A stretch of 64,000 nt of DNA from Spirochaetota bacterium (GCA_024274705.1 JAJSAL010000067.1:32699-96698), one strand, 5' to 3'; positions 1 to 8,722 are shown, counted from the first letter of the stretch. The notes: generated from the letters alone by a model not told the origin. A program made the numbers and translations.

Positions 1-1
1 T

Positions 2-1441
2 CCGGGGGGTGACCAGGTCATCCGGACCACCCTGGACGGGACTTTGAACGATTCCATAACACACCGTTTGAACTACTATCTTAAGCAGTATACTTCCAGC
101 AGGATAACCAACGGCGCGGTTTTACTGTTGGAAAACCGCACCGGGGGGATCCTGGCATACGTGGGTTCCGGTGATTTTTATGACCGTAAGGCAGGGCAGA
201 TCGATGGTGTGCAGGTTCGGAATCAGCCCGGTTCATGCCTGAAACCCTTTCTCTATGCCCTGGCCATGGAGAACGGGTTCAGGCCTAATACGATTCTGCC
301 GGATATCCCCACCGAGTTCGGCGGAGAAGAGGTGTACGTTCCCCTCAATTTCGACAACCGGTTTCATGGACCCCTGCGGTTGAGAGTGGCCCTGGCCTCA
401 TCTCTCAATGTCCCTGCGGTGTACACCCTTCAGCGGCTTTCCGTTAGGAAGTTTACCGGTTTTTTGGAGGACCTGGGTTTCCGGAGCGTGGGGGAGCAGA
501 AAAACAGTCCCGGTGTGGGCCTTGCCCTGGGCAACGTGGAAGTATCCCTCTTCGAACTGGTTCAGGCCTTCTCCCTTTTCCCCGGGAGGGGTATTCCTGT
601 TCAGGCGACACCCCTTCTAAGGGAGAGCCATGAGGACCGGCAGCGCAGGCCTTTGATCTCACCCTATTCCGCGGATATCATCTGTGACATCCTGTCCGAT
701 CCTGCATCCCGGACCCTCGCCTTCGGTGCCGGGGAAACCTTTCGGACACCGGTGCCCATGATGTTTAAGACCGGGACGTCGAATCAATATCAGAATATCT
801 GGGCCCTGGCAGCCACACCTGCTTTTACCATGGGTGTCTGGATGGGCAACCACTCCGGTGATACCGTGGTGGGCAGGACCGGAAGTTCCGTTCCTGCGCT
901 CCTGGCTAAGGAAATCCTGGCGGAACTGCAGGTTCGGGCTGAACCTTTTCCCGGTCCGGCGGGGTCGAAAGAGGTGGAAATCTGTACGGTTTCGGGGCAG
1001 GCTGCAGGACCCTGGTGTGAAAGTACAACCCGGGAATTCCTTCCGGTTCAGGAACAGGTGGTTCCCTGTACATTTCACCGGTTCGATGGAGAGAGGGATA
1101 TAACGGTTCTCCCTGAAGAGTACAGGGCATGGGTGGAACGCCGGCAGGGGCGGGAATCGAGCTCTTTTTCCCCTGTCCCCGGTAACGGACTGCATATCGT
1201 CTACCCCGTTGACGGTGCGGTATTTGTCCGGGATCCCGGGCAGGACCCCGGGGACCAGGCCGTGAGGATCGAGGCAGCCGGTGCGGACCCTGACGGGGAG
1301 CTCTCTGTAGTCATAAACGGCAGATTAAAAACATCCGTTGCCTACCCATTCGTCTACTATTTCCCTCTCGAAACCGGCGAATGGCACATTACAATCCTCG
1401 GCACCGGGGATTCTGCAGAAATAACTATTACGGTACGGTAA
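2..1441 (+). CDS. pbpC: Penicillin-binding protein 1C, C-terminal part (5' truncated by window)
   Basis: Murein transpeptidase end of a class A-like penicillin-binding protein that cross-links peptidoglycan in the periplasm. The frame is open from position 2, so the real start and the glycosyltransferase domain lie to the left. The three active-site motifs are visible: PGSCLKPF (nucleophile Ser at about base 233), SSLN (about base 401) and KTGTS (about base 767). After the transpeptidase domain come a Cys-containing linker (SGQAAGPWC...) and a short beta-rich domain ending at the stop, matching the PbpC layout with its BiPBP_C tail. PBP1C enzymes are usually partnered with an alpha-2-macroglobulin-like protein, often encoded just upstream, which cannot be seen here. 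Family call is firm; the symbol rests on the C-terminal tail. Confidence 0.9.
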   Translation, partial: PGGDQVIRTTLDGTLNDSITHRLNYYLKQYTSSRITNGAVLLLENRTGGILAYVGSGDFYDRKAGQIDGVQVRNQPGSCLKPFLYALAMENGFRPNTILPDIPTEFGGEEVYVPLNFDNRFHGPLRLRVALASSLNVPAVYTLQRLSVRKFTGFLEDLGFRSVGEQKNSPGVGLALGNVEVSLFELVQAFSLFPGRGIPVQATPLLRESHEDRQRRPLISPYSADIICDILSDPASRTLAFGAGETFRTPVPMMFKTGTSNQYQNIWALAATPAFTMGVWMGNHSGDTVVGRTGSSVPALLAKEILAELQVRAEPFPGPAGSKEVEICTVSGQAAGPWCESTTREFLPVQEQVVPCTFHRFDGERDITVLPEEYRAWVERRQGRESSSFSPVPGNGLHIVYPVDGAVFVRDPGQDPGDQAVRIEAAGADPDGELSVVINGRLKTSVAYPFVYYFPLETGEWHITILGTGDSAEITITVR

Positions 1442-1460
1442 AAAAAGTGAAAAAAACTGA

Positions 1461-1489
1461 TTGACAGGAGGTCCGATATCCATAATCAT
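1461..1489 (+). promoter_or_regulatory. Candidate promoter for the DUF4190-like gene
   Basis: A perfect TTGACA -35 (1461-1466) is followed 17 bases later by AATCAT (1484-1489), a 4/6 match to the -10 consensus. It sits in the gap after pbpC and ahead of the strong AAGGAGG ribosome site at about 1519. Assigned by eye only. Confidence 0.35.
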
Positions 1490-1529
1490 TATCCTTAAAT
1501 AAAAAGCATCTTTTTTTAAGGAGGAAGAC

Positions 1530-1838
1530 ATGGCAGTTGCCTCATTGATCCTTGGTATCTTATCGATCATTCTTTCCTGGATTCCTGTTGCGGGCTGGAT
1601 AATCTGTCTGATTATGGGAATCGTGGCGGTCGTGCTCGGCGTTCTGGCCCGGAAAAAACAGCCGGCAAAGAAGGGTATGGCTATGACTGGTATGATTCTT
1701 GGAATCATCGGAATAGTGTTCTCCCTGATCTGGGTCATCGCCTGCGGAGCTCTTATGGGCGCAGGTGCAAAGGCTCTGAAAGATTCCGGGATAGACCTGA
1801 AAGAACTGTCCGATGCGGCCAAGGATGCTATGGAGTAG
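1530..1838 (+). CDS. Small two-helix membrane protein (DUF4190-like)
   Basis: A 102-residue protein with two hydrophobic segments (about residues 2-40, broken by WIPVAG, and 50-75) separated by a basic RKKQPAKKG loop, and a short acidic/basic C-terminal helix. The pattern ASLILGILSII...GMAMTGMILGIIG is typical of DUF4190 membrane proteins, whose role is unknown. A strong AAGGAGG precedes the ATG with good spacing. The gene has its own candidate promoter upstream and a clear hairpin terminator downstream, so it is probably transcribed alone. No function is assigned. Confidence 0.75.
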   Translation: MAVASLILGILSIILSWIPVAGWIICLIMGIVAVVLGVLARKKQPAKKGMAMTGMILGIIGIVFSLIWVIACGALMGAGAKALKDSGIDLKELSDAAKDAME

Positions 1839-1890
1839 GCCCGGTAGAGGGTATTCCATACAACTTTTCGTGTACGATTACTAAACAGCG

Positions 1891-1922
1891 AGAGAGAGTG
1901 GATCATTTCACTCTCTCTTTTT
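1891..1922 (+). terminator. Rho-independent terminator after the DUF4190-like gene
   Basis: A perfect 10-bp stem (1891-1900 with 1909-1918), an 8-base loop and a run of five T ending at 1922. It lies 53 bases after the stop at 1838. The longest open frame of the next gene runs back into this hairpin, which argues that its true start is further downstream. Confidence 0.85.
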
Positions 1923-1939
1923 GTATCCCCGGAGGGCAT

Positions 1940-2809
1940 GTGTATCCATATCTGATCGACTATTACATCGGTGAATTCCATATCCTTATACCTACGTATC
2001 CCCTCCTCGCCATAGCCGGTATCATTCTCGCAGGGTGTATCTACTTTTCCCAGGTACCGGACATAAAAACAAAGCCCGTGGCCCACATTATTTTTTTCGG
2101 TGTTGTTCTCCTTGCGGGCCTCGTGGGCGGCAGGATATCCCAGTTCATCATCGATATCTTTATTAAAAGGCCTTTAGGATTCTCCTTTGGGGAAATCTTA
2201 AAGACTGCAGGTTCCACCGTTACCGGGGGAATCGTCTTTGCCACGACAGCCGCCCTTATCTATGCCCGGTTTGATCCCCACCGGATTGTCACATGGAACG
2301 TGCTGGATGTTCTGGCCCTCTCCTTCCCCTTCGGGCATATGCTGGGAAGGCTGGGATGTTTTGCCGGAGGCTGCGGTTATGGAAAGCTCACGGACCCCGG
2401 ATTCTTCACCCTGACGTACCCGGATAACTGGATTGTCAACGCGTTTACCGATTCGCCCATCCCCCGGGGTCCGAGGATTGCCTCCCCCTTGATAGCGGCT
2501 GCCGGTCTGGGGATTATCGGCATTGTTCTTTTTATCCTTCTTAAACGTTCAAAAACCAGGGGACATATTTCCGCCCTCTATTTCCTGCTCTACGGACCCT
2601 TCCGTTTTATCCAGGAGTTTACCCGGGGTGATCTTATCCGGGGTATACTGAAGGGACTGTCAACAGGGCAGTGGTTCGGTATAATCGCCTTTTGCTTCGG
2701 TCTCGGCCTTATGATCCGGTATATCATCCGGAGGCGCCGGGGAGTTGCCGGACCCCCTTATGTACCGTTAAACGGAAAAGCTCCCACGGATAAAGATGCA
2801 TTTGAATGA
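1940..2809 (+). CDS. lgt: Prolipoprotein diacylglyceryl transferase family protein
   Basis: Membrane enzyme family that moves diacylglycerol from phosphatidylglycerol to the lipobox Cys of prolipoproteins. The family signature is present as HMLGRLGCFAGGCGYG (about bases 2335-2382), followed by a second conserved block PFRFIQEFTRGD near residue 215. There are about seven hydrophobic segments and the length (289 residues) is normal. The open frame extends back to 1898, but that part overlaps a terminator hairpin; the GTG at 1940 has GGAGGG just upstream and is the better start. The lipobox proteins elsewhere in the window would be substrates. It could be a second, divergent Lgt paralogue, since the signature reads GGCGYG rather than the commoner GCCYG-type ending. 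Confidence 0.82.
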   Translation: MYPYLIDYYIGEFHILIPTYPLLAIAGIILAGCIYFSQVPDIKTKPVAHIIFFGVVLLAGLVGGRISQFIIDIFIKRPLGFSFGEILKTAGSTVTGGIVFATTAALIYARFDPHRIVTWNVLDVLALSFPFGHMLGRLGCFAGGCGYGKLTDPGFFTLTYPDNWIVNAFTDSPIPRGPRIASPLIAAAGLGIIGIVLFILLKRSKTRGHISALYFLLYGPFRFIQEFTRGDLIRGILKGLSTGQWFGIIAFCFGLGLMIRYIIRRRRGVAGPPYVPLNGKAPTDKDAFE

Positions 2810-2855
2810 TTCACTCCGATAGTTTACACTTACGGTACCTAAGGAGGAATGTTCC

Positions 2856-3416
2856 ATGGAAGAAACAAAGCGGCCCGTGGCCGGGACCGTATTAGGAATC
2901 CTCAATATTGTTTTCTGTTCATTCGGCATCGTGAGTGTTCTGTTTTCCTTTGTCGGGTTCGGGATCTTAAACGCAATTGTGGGAAGTGTTCCTGCGGAAC
3001 CCTACGATGAGGTTGCCACGTTTTTAATGGCGGCACGGTCGTTTTTTACCATCAGTCTGGTTATATCTATCCTGCAGGCGGGCTTGAATGGTACCGGACT
3101 TGCCGGGGGAATTTACCTCCTGAACGGGGGAAAACGAAGCATCCTCCTTTCCAATATTTACGCTATCGGTACTATTGCCCTGGTTATTATCAGCTTCATC
3201 CTCAATAAGGTGGTGGTGAACAGGATGTTCGATAATCTCCTGGTATACTCGGACCTTTCGTCAGATGAGATCATGGCAATGAATATATTGAAGAGGGTCA
3301 TTCCGGGGTTTACCGGTGTATTCAGCATCGTATTCGGATCTGCGTACCCGGTTGTACTCCTGGCCCTGCTCAACCGGAAGCACATACTTGCATTTTACAG
3401 AGGAACCGATGGATAG
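2856..3416 (+). CDS. Four-helix membrane protein, paralogue of next gene's N-terminal module
   Basis: A 186-residue integral membrane protein of unknown function with hydrophobic segments at about 8-36, 58-85, 100-120 and 150-172. A strong AAGGAGG lies before the ATG. Its start (GTVLGILNIVFCSFGIVSVLFS) resembles the start of the next gene product (GGLTAFSILNFIFGGIQAFGVLFS), and both end in a YPVxLLxLLN-like motif, so the two look like duplicates. The stop overlaps the ATG of the ABC permease gene by 8 bases, so the pair is translationally coupled. It may be a subunit or regulator of the exporter; this is inferred from context only. Confidence 0.7.
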   Translation: MEETKRPVAGTVLGILNIVFCSFGIVSVLFSFVGFGILNAIVGSVPAEPYDEVATFLMAARSFFTISLVISILQAGLNGTGLAGGIYLLNGGKRSILLSNIYAIGTIALVIISFILNKVVVNRMFDNLLVYSDLSSDEIMAMNILKRVIPGFTGVFSIVFGSAYPVVLLALLNRKHILAFYRGTDG

Positions 3417-4857
3417 GGTAGTCAGGCCGGGTGGTCTTACGGCATTCAGTATCCTCAACTTCATTTTCGGGGGAATCCAGGCCTTCGGTGTCCTGTTCTC
3501 CCTCCTGGCCTTAGGGTGCGCCGCCGCGTTTCAGACAAATGTAACCGGCCAGAGTACGGCTATTACCGTTTTCTCCCTTGTGATGGATACCGGAATAGCC
3601 GTGTTCCTTATTATTTCCGGGGTCGGCTGTCTGAAAGGGAATAATATTTCAGGACGGTGGTTCGGCAACCTGTATGCTGTTTTTGCCATAGTCAAGATTA
3701 TCATTGTTGCTGTTTTCGGGGAACACTTTTTCTCCAACTTCTCCATGTTCACCATACTGGGGCTGGTGTATCCGGTGCTCCTCCTGGTGTTTCTCAACCT
3801 GGTGTTCAGAGATATCTGGGCAGATACCCACCCGGTTTTCAGAAAGGGTGAAAAGCCGGGGGAAACAAAGAAGACCGGGAGGAACGTGCCTCCTCTTTTT
3901 CTCGTCTGTTTCAACAGCTACCGGCAAACCTTGAGAAGTTTTGCCGGGATACTCCTGTGCATGACCATTATGATCGTCGGCCTGTTTACCGCCCAGCTTG
4001 TACTTCTGCCTGTGGAGATCTTTGTCCGCCAGGCAGCGGCAAACAGGGTGGAGATAACCGAGCAGGAGCTGGTAGAGCAGATGGAACAGGTTGCCATACC
4101 AATCCTGAGCAAAATTCTGGGTGCCATTTCCGGAGAAGAGCTTCCGGAAACCCCGGATTTCCTCGATTTTCAGCCTCTCAAAATCTCTTACGTGAGCAGG
4201 ACATCGGCGGACCTGGAAAATCCAAAGGCGGAACAGTGGGCCTATTATCTCCTCCGGGAGAACCCGGGGGTTCTCTCCCTCCTCTTTATCCTCCTTGTCC
4301 TCATCATACCCGGGGTTATCATTTTCAGCGGATTCAACCAGATTTCCGGAGACTCGAAAAATAAAGGCTTACGGTACCTCCTTATGCGGGCAAAGAGACG
4401 GGATATCTTTATAGGGAAGTTTTTAGGGAGTATGATCATAACGGTGATCATGCTTTTTATATTGATCGTCTCTGTGATCCTGTACATGCAGCTCAAGCTG
4501 GGTATATACGATCTGGACCGTATGGTCAGGTGGGGAATGGGAGGGTTCGGAATGTTTATCCTGTTGGCCCTTCCGTATATTGCCCTTTCGGTTACCTTTT
4601 CCGGCCTTATCGATTCACCTGTGGGATCTCTCGGGGCGAGCCTGGGAGTGCTTGCGCTGTTTCCCCTCTTTGCGTTTTTCCTGCAGGATACCTGGAAACC
4701 GTTAGGTGCTCTCCAGTACCTGCTCCCGTTGAAGATGGGGTTTTTTCTCTTTCACTACGAGTGGTGGTGGGTCCTGTTCGCGGCACTGGCTATGATCGGG
4801 TACGCAGCGGTGTACCTCTCCCTCGGCTTTCTCTATTTCAGGAAAAGGAATCTCTGA
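3409..4857 (+). CDS. ABC-2 type permease with N-terminal 4-TM module
   Basis: Membrane subunit of an ABC exporter. Residues 1 to about 145 form a four-helix module related to the preceding gene product; after a polar linker (about 146-170) an ABC-2 permease follows, with one helix (about 185-205), a large outside domain (about 205-320) and five or six further helices to the end at residue 482. The frame is open from 3316, but the ATG at 3409 with AGAGG upstream and an 8-base overlap with the previous gene is the natural start. The ATPase starts one base after the stop codon. Substrate unknown. The fused module is unusual for this family. Confidence 0.78.
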   Translation: MDRVVRPGGLTAFSILNFIFGGIQAFGVLFSLLALGCAAAFQTNVTGQSTAITVFSLVMDTGIAVFLIISGVGCLKGNNISGRWFGNLYAVFAIVKIIIVAVFGEHFFSNFSMFTILGLVYPVLLLVFLNLVFRDIWADTHPVFRKGEKPGETKKTGRNVPPLFLVCFNSYRQTLRSFAGILLCMTIMIVGLFTAQLVLLPVEIFVRQAAANRVEITEQELVEQMEQVAIPILSKILGAISGEELPETPDFLDFQPLKISYVSRTSADLENPKAEQWAYYLLRENPGVLSLLFILLVLIIPGVIIFSGFNQISGDSKNKGLRYLLMRAKRRDIFIGKFLGSMIITVIMLFILIVSVILYMQLKLGIYDLDRMVRWGMGGFGMFILLALPYIALSVTFSGLIDSPVGSLGASLGVLALFPLFAFFLQDTWKPLGALQYLLPLKMGFFLFHYEWWWVLFAALAMIGYAAVYLSLGFLYFRKRNL

Positions 4858-4858
4858 T

Positions 4859-5803
4859 ATGACGGATATAGTTATCGATATAAAAAATATTACAAAGCGG
4901 TTTGGTCCTGTTACAGCTTTGGAGAATGTCTCGTTTTCCATCCCCCGGCACTCCATATTCGGGGTGCTGGGACCGAACGGAGCAGGAAAGACCACCCTGT
5001 TCTCGGTTATCGCAGGATTTATACGGCCCGAGGAGGGGAGTGTCACCGTTCTCGAAGAGAGCCGTATGGACCATCTTCTGGGAAGGGTTGGGATCCTCCC
5101 CCAGGATGCATTATTCCAGGCGAATATCCCCATTATCGACCAGCTTACCTACTTCCTTCGTCTCACCGGCTGGTCTCTGGAGGACGCCCGGGAGGAGGTC
5201 GTGCGGGTCTTGAGGATTGTCGGTCTCGATGCCATTCTTCTCCGCGAAGCATCCACCCTCTCTCACGGTATGTATAAACGCCTCGCCCTTGCCCAGGCGT
5301 TTCTGGGCAGCCCGGAAATCATCATTCTCGATGAACCCACGGCCGGGCTGGACTGGAGGAGCGCAAAAACCGTGCGAAAGACGATTAAAAAGCTTCAGGA
5401 AAATGTCACCATCGTCGTGAGCTCCCACAACATGAGCGAAATGCAGGAACTCTGCGACCACGTGGCTGTTCTCGAAAGGGGAAGTCTCGTTGCTGTAGGT
5501 CCGGTGGATGAAGTCACCGGCACTTCCCAATCCATCACGATTGTACTCAACAGGGACCTTTCTCCGGAGCTGACCGATGAAAGTATTTCCCGGCCGGGGA
5601 TAAAGGACATGAGTCAGGTGGAGGAGCACACGTACCGTGTGTTTTTCGAACCCGGTCTCTCTCCTGAGGAAGTCGATCGAACCATGCACGGCTTCCAGAA
5701 ATTCATCATCGAAAAGGGTATTACCCTCAGATCGTTTCAGGAAGACAACAGGATAGAAGATCTTTACCTCAAAGTGACGGAAAAAGAGGGAGATCACCCT
5801 TAG
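4859..5803 (+). CDS. ABC transporter ATP-binding protein
   Basis: Cytoplasmic ATPase (314 residues) powering the permease encoded immediately upstream. Walker A is GPNGAGKTT (38-46), the signature is LSHGM (134-138) instead of LSGGQ, Walker B is IIILDE (154-159) with the D-loop TAGLD next, and SSHNM supplies the H-loop His. A C-terminal extension of about 100 residues follows the nucleotide-binding domain, as in DrrA/CcmA-type ATPases of ABC-2 exporters. The last 35 bases overlap the 3' end of the opposing methyltransferase gene. Substrate cannot be told from sequence. Confidence 0.92.
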   Translation: MTDIVIDIKNITKRFGPVTALENVSFSIPRHSIFGVLGPNGAGKTTLFSVIAGFIRPEEGSVTVLEESRMDHLLGRVGILPQDALFQANIPIIDQLTYFLRLTGWSLEDAREEVVRVLRIVGLDAILLREASTLSHGMYKRLALAQAFLGSPEIIILDEPTAGLDWRSAKTVRKTIKKLQENVTIVVSSHNMSEMQELCDHVAVLERGSLVAVGPVDEVTGTSQSITIVLNRDLSPELTDESISRPGIKDMSQVEEHTYRVFFEPGLSPEEVDRTMHGFQKFIIEKGITLRSFQEDNRIEDLYLKVTEKEGDHP

Positions 5804-6752
5804 GCTCCGCGATCTCCGGGAAGGGGTGCCCGCACTGCCACCCGGTTTTTCCGGTACTGCGGAAATGTTCGAGCCTTCGAATCGTGAGTTCCGCGAACAC
5901 CGGATCCATATCACAGACTATACATTTCCTCCCGAGACGCTCGGCGGAGATGAGGGTTGTCCCGGAGTGGCTGAAAAAGTCGATCACCAGGTCATTTTCC
6001 AGGCTGCTGGTTGAAAGAATTCGGTCTATCGCAGAAAGGGGCTTCTGGGCGTACGCCCCGGGAACATTTTCCTCCATGCGATAGAAGACCTGCTGAATAT
6101 CGAGCCACACATTTCCCGGCCGAATGGTAGAAGAACGGCTCCGGGACAGGTTCTCCGTCCATTTACCATTGACCTCTTTATAGTACCCCCGGAGAACCTT
6201 CGGGATATCCGTATATACCACCTGGAACTTAGGGCGCCCCTTTACATAGTAGAGCAGTTCCTGGCGGACACTCATCCAGTTTTTCTGGGTACCGTACCCC
6301 CGCTGATTCCGAAGGGTGATATAACTTCTCGATGTGAGCGCGGTAAACTTTCGCAGCAGCAGCATCATTTCAGGCAGCGGCTGGAACCCCTCCCTCTGGT
6401 CAGCCCCGAGCCAGAGATAGAGATGGCTATCCTCCAGCATGGAAGCGAGGGAATTGAGAATCCACCGTTCCGAAAACCCGGTGTACCCCTGGATATCCTG
6501 TTTAAAGAGCTGCTGTGTCGTTTTCCCGCCGACACTGAAGTTGTACGGCGGATCATGGACTGCCAGAATAGCCCTTTCCCCCTTCATCAGGGCTGCTATC
6601 TGGACGGGATCAGTCGCATCGCACACTCCCACCCGGTGTCCCTTTACAGGATCTGTCCAGACTTCGCCTTTCTGCAATCTGCACAGCGGGAGAATTTTCT
6701 CTTTAAGAACATTGGTATCATCGAGACGCCTTATTGGTTCCGATAAGCCCAC
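5769..6752 (-). CDS. Orphan beta-class DNA methyltransferase (N6-adenine or N4-cytosine)
   Basis: S-adenosylmethionine-dependent DNA methylase. The catalytic motif DPPY is at residues 67-70, ahead of the cofactor motifs QKP (about 236) and DFFSHSGTT (258-266) and the acidic CDMDP; catalytic motif before cofactor motif is the beta-class order. The region between (about 90-230) would hold target recognition. DPPY fits an amino-methyltransferase but does not separate N6-A from N4-C. No restriction endonuclease is next to it, so it is probably a solitary methylase. It starts with GTG four bases below the patatin gene stop, with GGAAGG overlapping that stop, so the two are co-translated. Its 3' end overlaps the ABC ATPase gene. 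Confidence 0.85.
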   Translation of the reverse strand: MGLSEPIRRLDDTNVLKEKILPLCRLQKGEVWTDPVKGHRVGVCDATDPVQIAALMKGERAILAVHDPPYNFSVGGKTTQQLFKQDIQGYTGFSERWILNSLASMLEDSHLYLWLGADQREGFQPLPEMMLLLRKFTALTSRSYITLRNQRGYGTQKNWMSVRQELLYYVKGRPKFQVVYTDIPKVLRGYYKEVNGKWTENLSRSRSSTIRPGNVWLDIQQVFYRMEENVPGAYAQKPLSAIDRILSTSSLENDLVIDFFSHSGTTLISAERLGRKCIVCDMDPVFAELTIRRLEHFRSTGKTGWQCGHPFPEIAEPKGDLPLFPSL

Positions 6753-6755
6753 GGG

Positions 6756-7673
6756 TTACACCTTCCGGAATATGCGGAGACCCCGCCTGGATTGTTCGTA
6801 CTGTCTGAGCCAGTGTTTCATATCGTTATATCCGATTTCAATGAGGTCATGCTGGTGAGGATCGACAAAACTCCTGTCCCCGATACCGGAAATCTGAAAA
6901 CCGATGTCCGCAAGTTCCAGGCTTTTCCGTACCTGCTGGAGACTCATAACGCCCACCAGGGAGGGAAGGAGTGCCCTGCCTGGAGAGCCCTTTTTCTGTC
7001 CGAAGGGTTTGGTGAGACTGACGCCTATGGTAAACCTGGCTCCCATGGCCCGCACGATGTCTACGGGTACCTGGTCTAAGAGCCCGCCATCCACAAGGGT
7101 CATATTGTTGATACATACAGGCTGGAAAATACCCGGAACCGCGCAGCTTGCCCGGACTGCCATTCCGATATCGTCACAATCCGAAACGATCAGGGTTTCA
7201 CAGCCGGGTTTTCCCTCTGTTTCCCGCGGCAGGTAGTGTTCGATGACCTCCCTCTTCAGTGCATGTGCGACCTTTTCCGAAGTGAAGATAATTCTACTTC
7301 CATTCTCCAGGTCACTTGCGGTTATGGCAAGATCGATGGAAAGGTCGGAAAATTTTTTACCCCCGATAAGTTCGTTCAAAGTACGTCCCAGTTTTTCATT
7401 CGATACAAGCCCTTTACCCTTTCGTTCGAAGAAATTCCGGAGGGTGTCTCCTATATTCAGGACATGCCGAAACCAGTCAAATTCCTTCCCCACGGTTTCA
7501 ATGGTATCCTGGGGAATTTCACAGGCATACATGGCTGCCATAATCGAACCCGCAGATGTCCCCGCCACTATAACCGGCTGGTACCGCTTTTCTTCTTTCA
7601 GGGCCCGGAGTACTCCGATATGAGCGAGCCCCCTGGCGGCCCCTCCTCCCAAGGCTAATCCAACACGTTTCAT
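6756..7673 (-). CDS. Patatin-like phospholipase family protein
   Basis: Predicted serine hydrolase acting on acyl lipids. The oxyanion-hole block GGGAARG (9-15), the nucleophile elbow GTSAG (Ser40) and the DGG of the Ser-Asp dyad (VDGGLLDQVP, about residue 190) are all present and correctly ordered. At 305 residues without signal peptide it resembles the soluble RssA/NTE-like bacterial patatins. It forms a two-gene unit with the downstream methyltransferase. Substrate unknown. Confidence 0.88.
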   Translation of the reverse strand: MKRVGLALGGGAARGLAHIGVLRALKEEKRYQPVIVAGTSAGSIMAAMYACEIPQDTIETVGKEFDWFRHVLNIGDTLRNFFERKGKGLVSNEKLGRTLNELIGGKKFSDLSIDLAITASDLENGSRIIFTSEKVAHALKREVIEHYLPRETEGKPGCETLIVSDCDDIGMAVRASCAVPGIFQPVCINNMTLVDGGLLDQVPVDIVRAMGARFTIGVSLTKPFGQKKGSPGRALLPSLVGVMSLQQVRKSLELADIGFQISGIGDRSFVDPHQHDLIEIGYNDMKHWLRQYEQSRRGLRIFRKV

Positions 7674-7700
7674 CCCACTATTCTACCATACGTTTTGTTG

Positions 7701-7730
7701 TTGCTGTACCGGTGAGATGCAGTTTATAAT
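7701..7730 (+). promoter_or_regulatory. Candidate promoter for DUF4097/PspC pair
   Basis: TTGCTG (7701-7706), an 18-base spacer and a perfect TATAAT (7725-7730), located in the divergent gap between the patatin gene and the beta-strand protein that starts at 7754. Confidence 0.5.
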
Positions 7731-7753
7731 CGATTCTAAGGGGAGTTGCTATC

Positions 7754-8506
7754 GTGAATAAAGTAATCATAGTCATTATCATTCTCGTCGTTGCAGGAGG
7801 AGGGGCGTTTGCTTATTTCCTGCTGCCGGGTATTCTTGCATCCTCAGAGACCTACTCGGAAATACGGGAAGTTACGCTGCCCTCATCTTCGGTAGACACC
7901 CTGGTTATCGAATCCGATATAAACGAAATCGCAGTGGCTGCAGGTGAAAACACGGAGGAAATCCGGGCGGTCGGAGAATTGCAGGTCAACCTGGGGGAAG
8001 AAAAGGGAAAGGAAACCTTCGAAAAGCAGTTTGTCATGGTCCTGTCTAAAAGGGGAAGCCGGGCAGCCTTACGAATCAGTTATAATACCGGTATACTCGA
8101 CCATTTTGCAGGAAAAAATGCGTATCTCTACGTTACCGTGTATCTTCCCCCGGGGGTGGAAGGGGAAATACACCCCGGGAAAGGGGATCTTTATATCGGA
8201 AATGTAAAAAATGATATTTCCGTCGAATATTCTCAAGGGGAAACGGTAATAGAAGATGTCAGGGGCCGGATCCACATAATCGATGAAGCGGGCAGTATTT
8301 CGCTGTCCCGGATCCAGGGAGATGTATGGATACGGGATGAAAAGGGGGATATCGAGATCCGGGAGGTCTCGGGAAATGTGGAGATTGAAGATACAGCCGG
8401 GGGCATCGATGTGGACATGGTAAAAGGCGATCTGAGCATTACGGGAAGAGGCAAAGGTGATGTAAAGGTGCGTTCCATAACCGGTAGCCTGAATATCAAC
8501 AACTAA
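7754..8506 (+). CDS. Membrane-anchored beta-solenoid protein (DUF4097-like)
   Basis: A 250-residue protein with one N-terminal membrane segment (about 3-26) and a repetitive, beta-strand-rich exterior part. The C-terminal half repeats short units such as GDLYIGNVKND, GDVWIRDEKGDIEIREVSGNVEIEDTAGGID, the pattern of DUF4097/DUF4098 putative adhesin domains that form a right-handed beta-helix. GTG start with AGGGGAG upstream. It is followed 12 bases later by a PspC gene; DUF4097 and PspC genes often occur together in envelope-stress loci, but nothing here proves that role. Confidence 0.7.
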   Translation: MNKVIIVIIILVVAGGGAFAYFLLPGILASSETYSEIREVTLPSSSVDTLVIESDINEIAVAAGENTEEIRAVGELQVNLGEEKGKETFEKQFVMVLSKRGSRAALRISYNTGILDHFAGKNAYLYVTVYLPPGVEGEIHPGKGDLYIGNVKNDISVEYSQGETVIEDVRGRIHIIDEAGSISLSRIQGDVWIRDEKGDIEIREVSGNVEIEDTAGGIDVDMVKGDLSITGRGKGDVKVRSITGSLNINN

Positions 8507-8518
8507 GGAGAAATTCGT

Positions 8519-8722
8519 ATGGCTGATGTAAAGAAACTGTACCTGTCGGAAAGTGATAAGAAAATCGCCGGTGTGTGCGGAGGAATCGCCGAGTACTTCG
8601 GTATCGATCCGACACTGGTACGGATTGGGTGGATCATTATTTCTCTTTTAGGCGGTGCCGGGCTTCTGGCATACATCATTGCATGGATTATCATACCAGC
8701 TAAGGATATCGATCGATATTAG
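8519..8722 (+). CDS. PspC domain protein
   Basis: A 67-residue protein that is almost entirely a PspC domain: KKLYLSESDKKIAGVCGGIAEYFGID, then WIIISLLGGAGLLAYIIAWIIIP as the membrane segment. AAGGAG lies before the ATG. In enterobacteria PspC senses envelope stress with PspB; stand-alone short PspC proteins are widespread and their role is less clear. Paired with the DUF4097-like gene 12 bases upstream. Confidence 0.9.
   Translation: MADVKKLYLSESDKKIAGVCGGIAEYFGIDPTLVRIGWIIISLLGGAGLLAYIIAWIIIPAKDIDRY

Noticed and set aside
659..1195. 178-codon minus frame over the PBP gene
   Set aside because: Antisense to the conserved transpeptidase domain, Arg/Pro-rich shadow.
1325..2086. 253-codon minus frame across the DUF4190-like and lgt genes
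   Set aside because: Runs antisense through two supported genes and a terminator, with no recognisable protein features.
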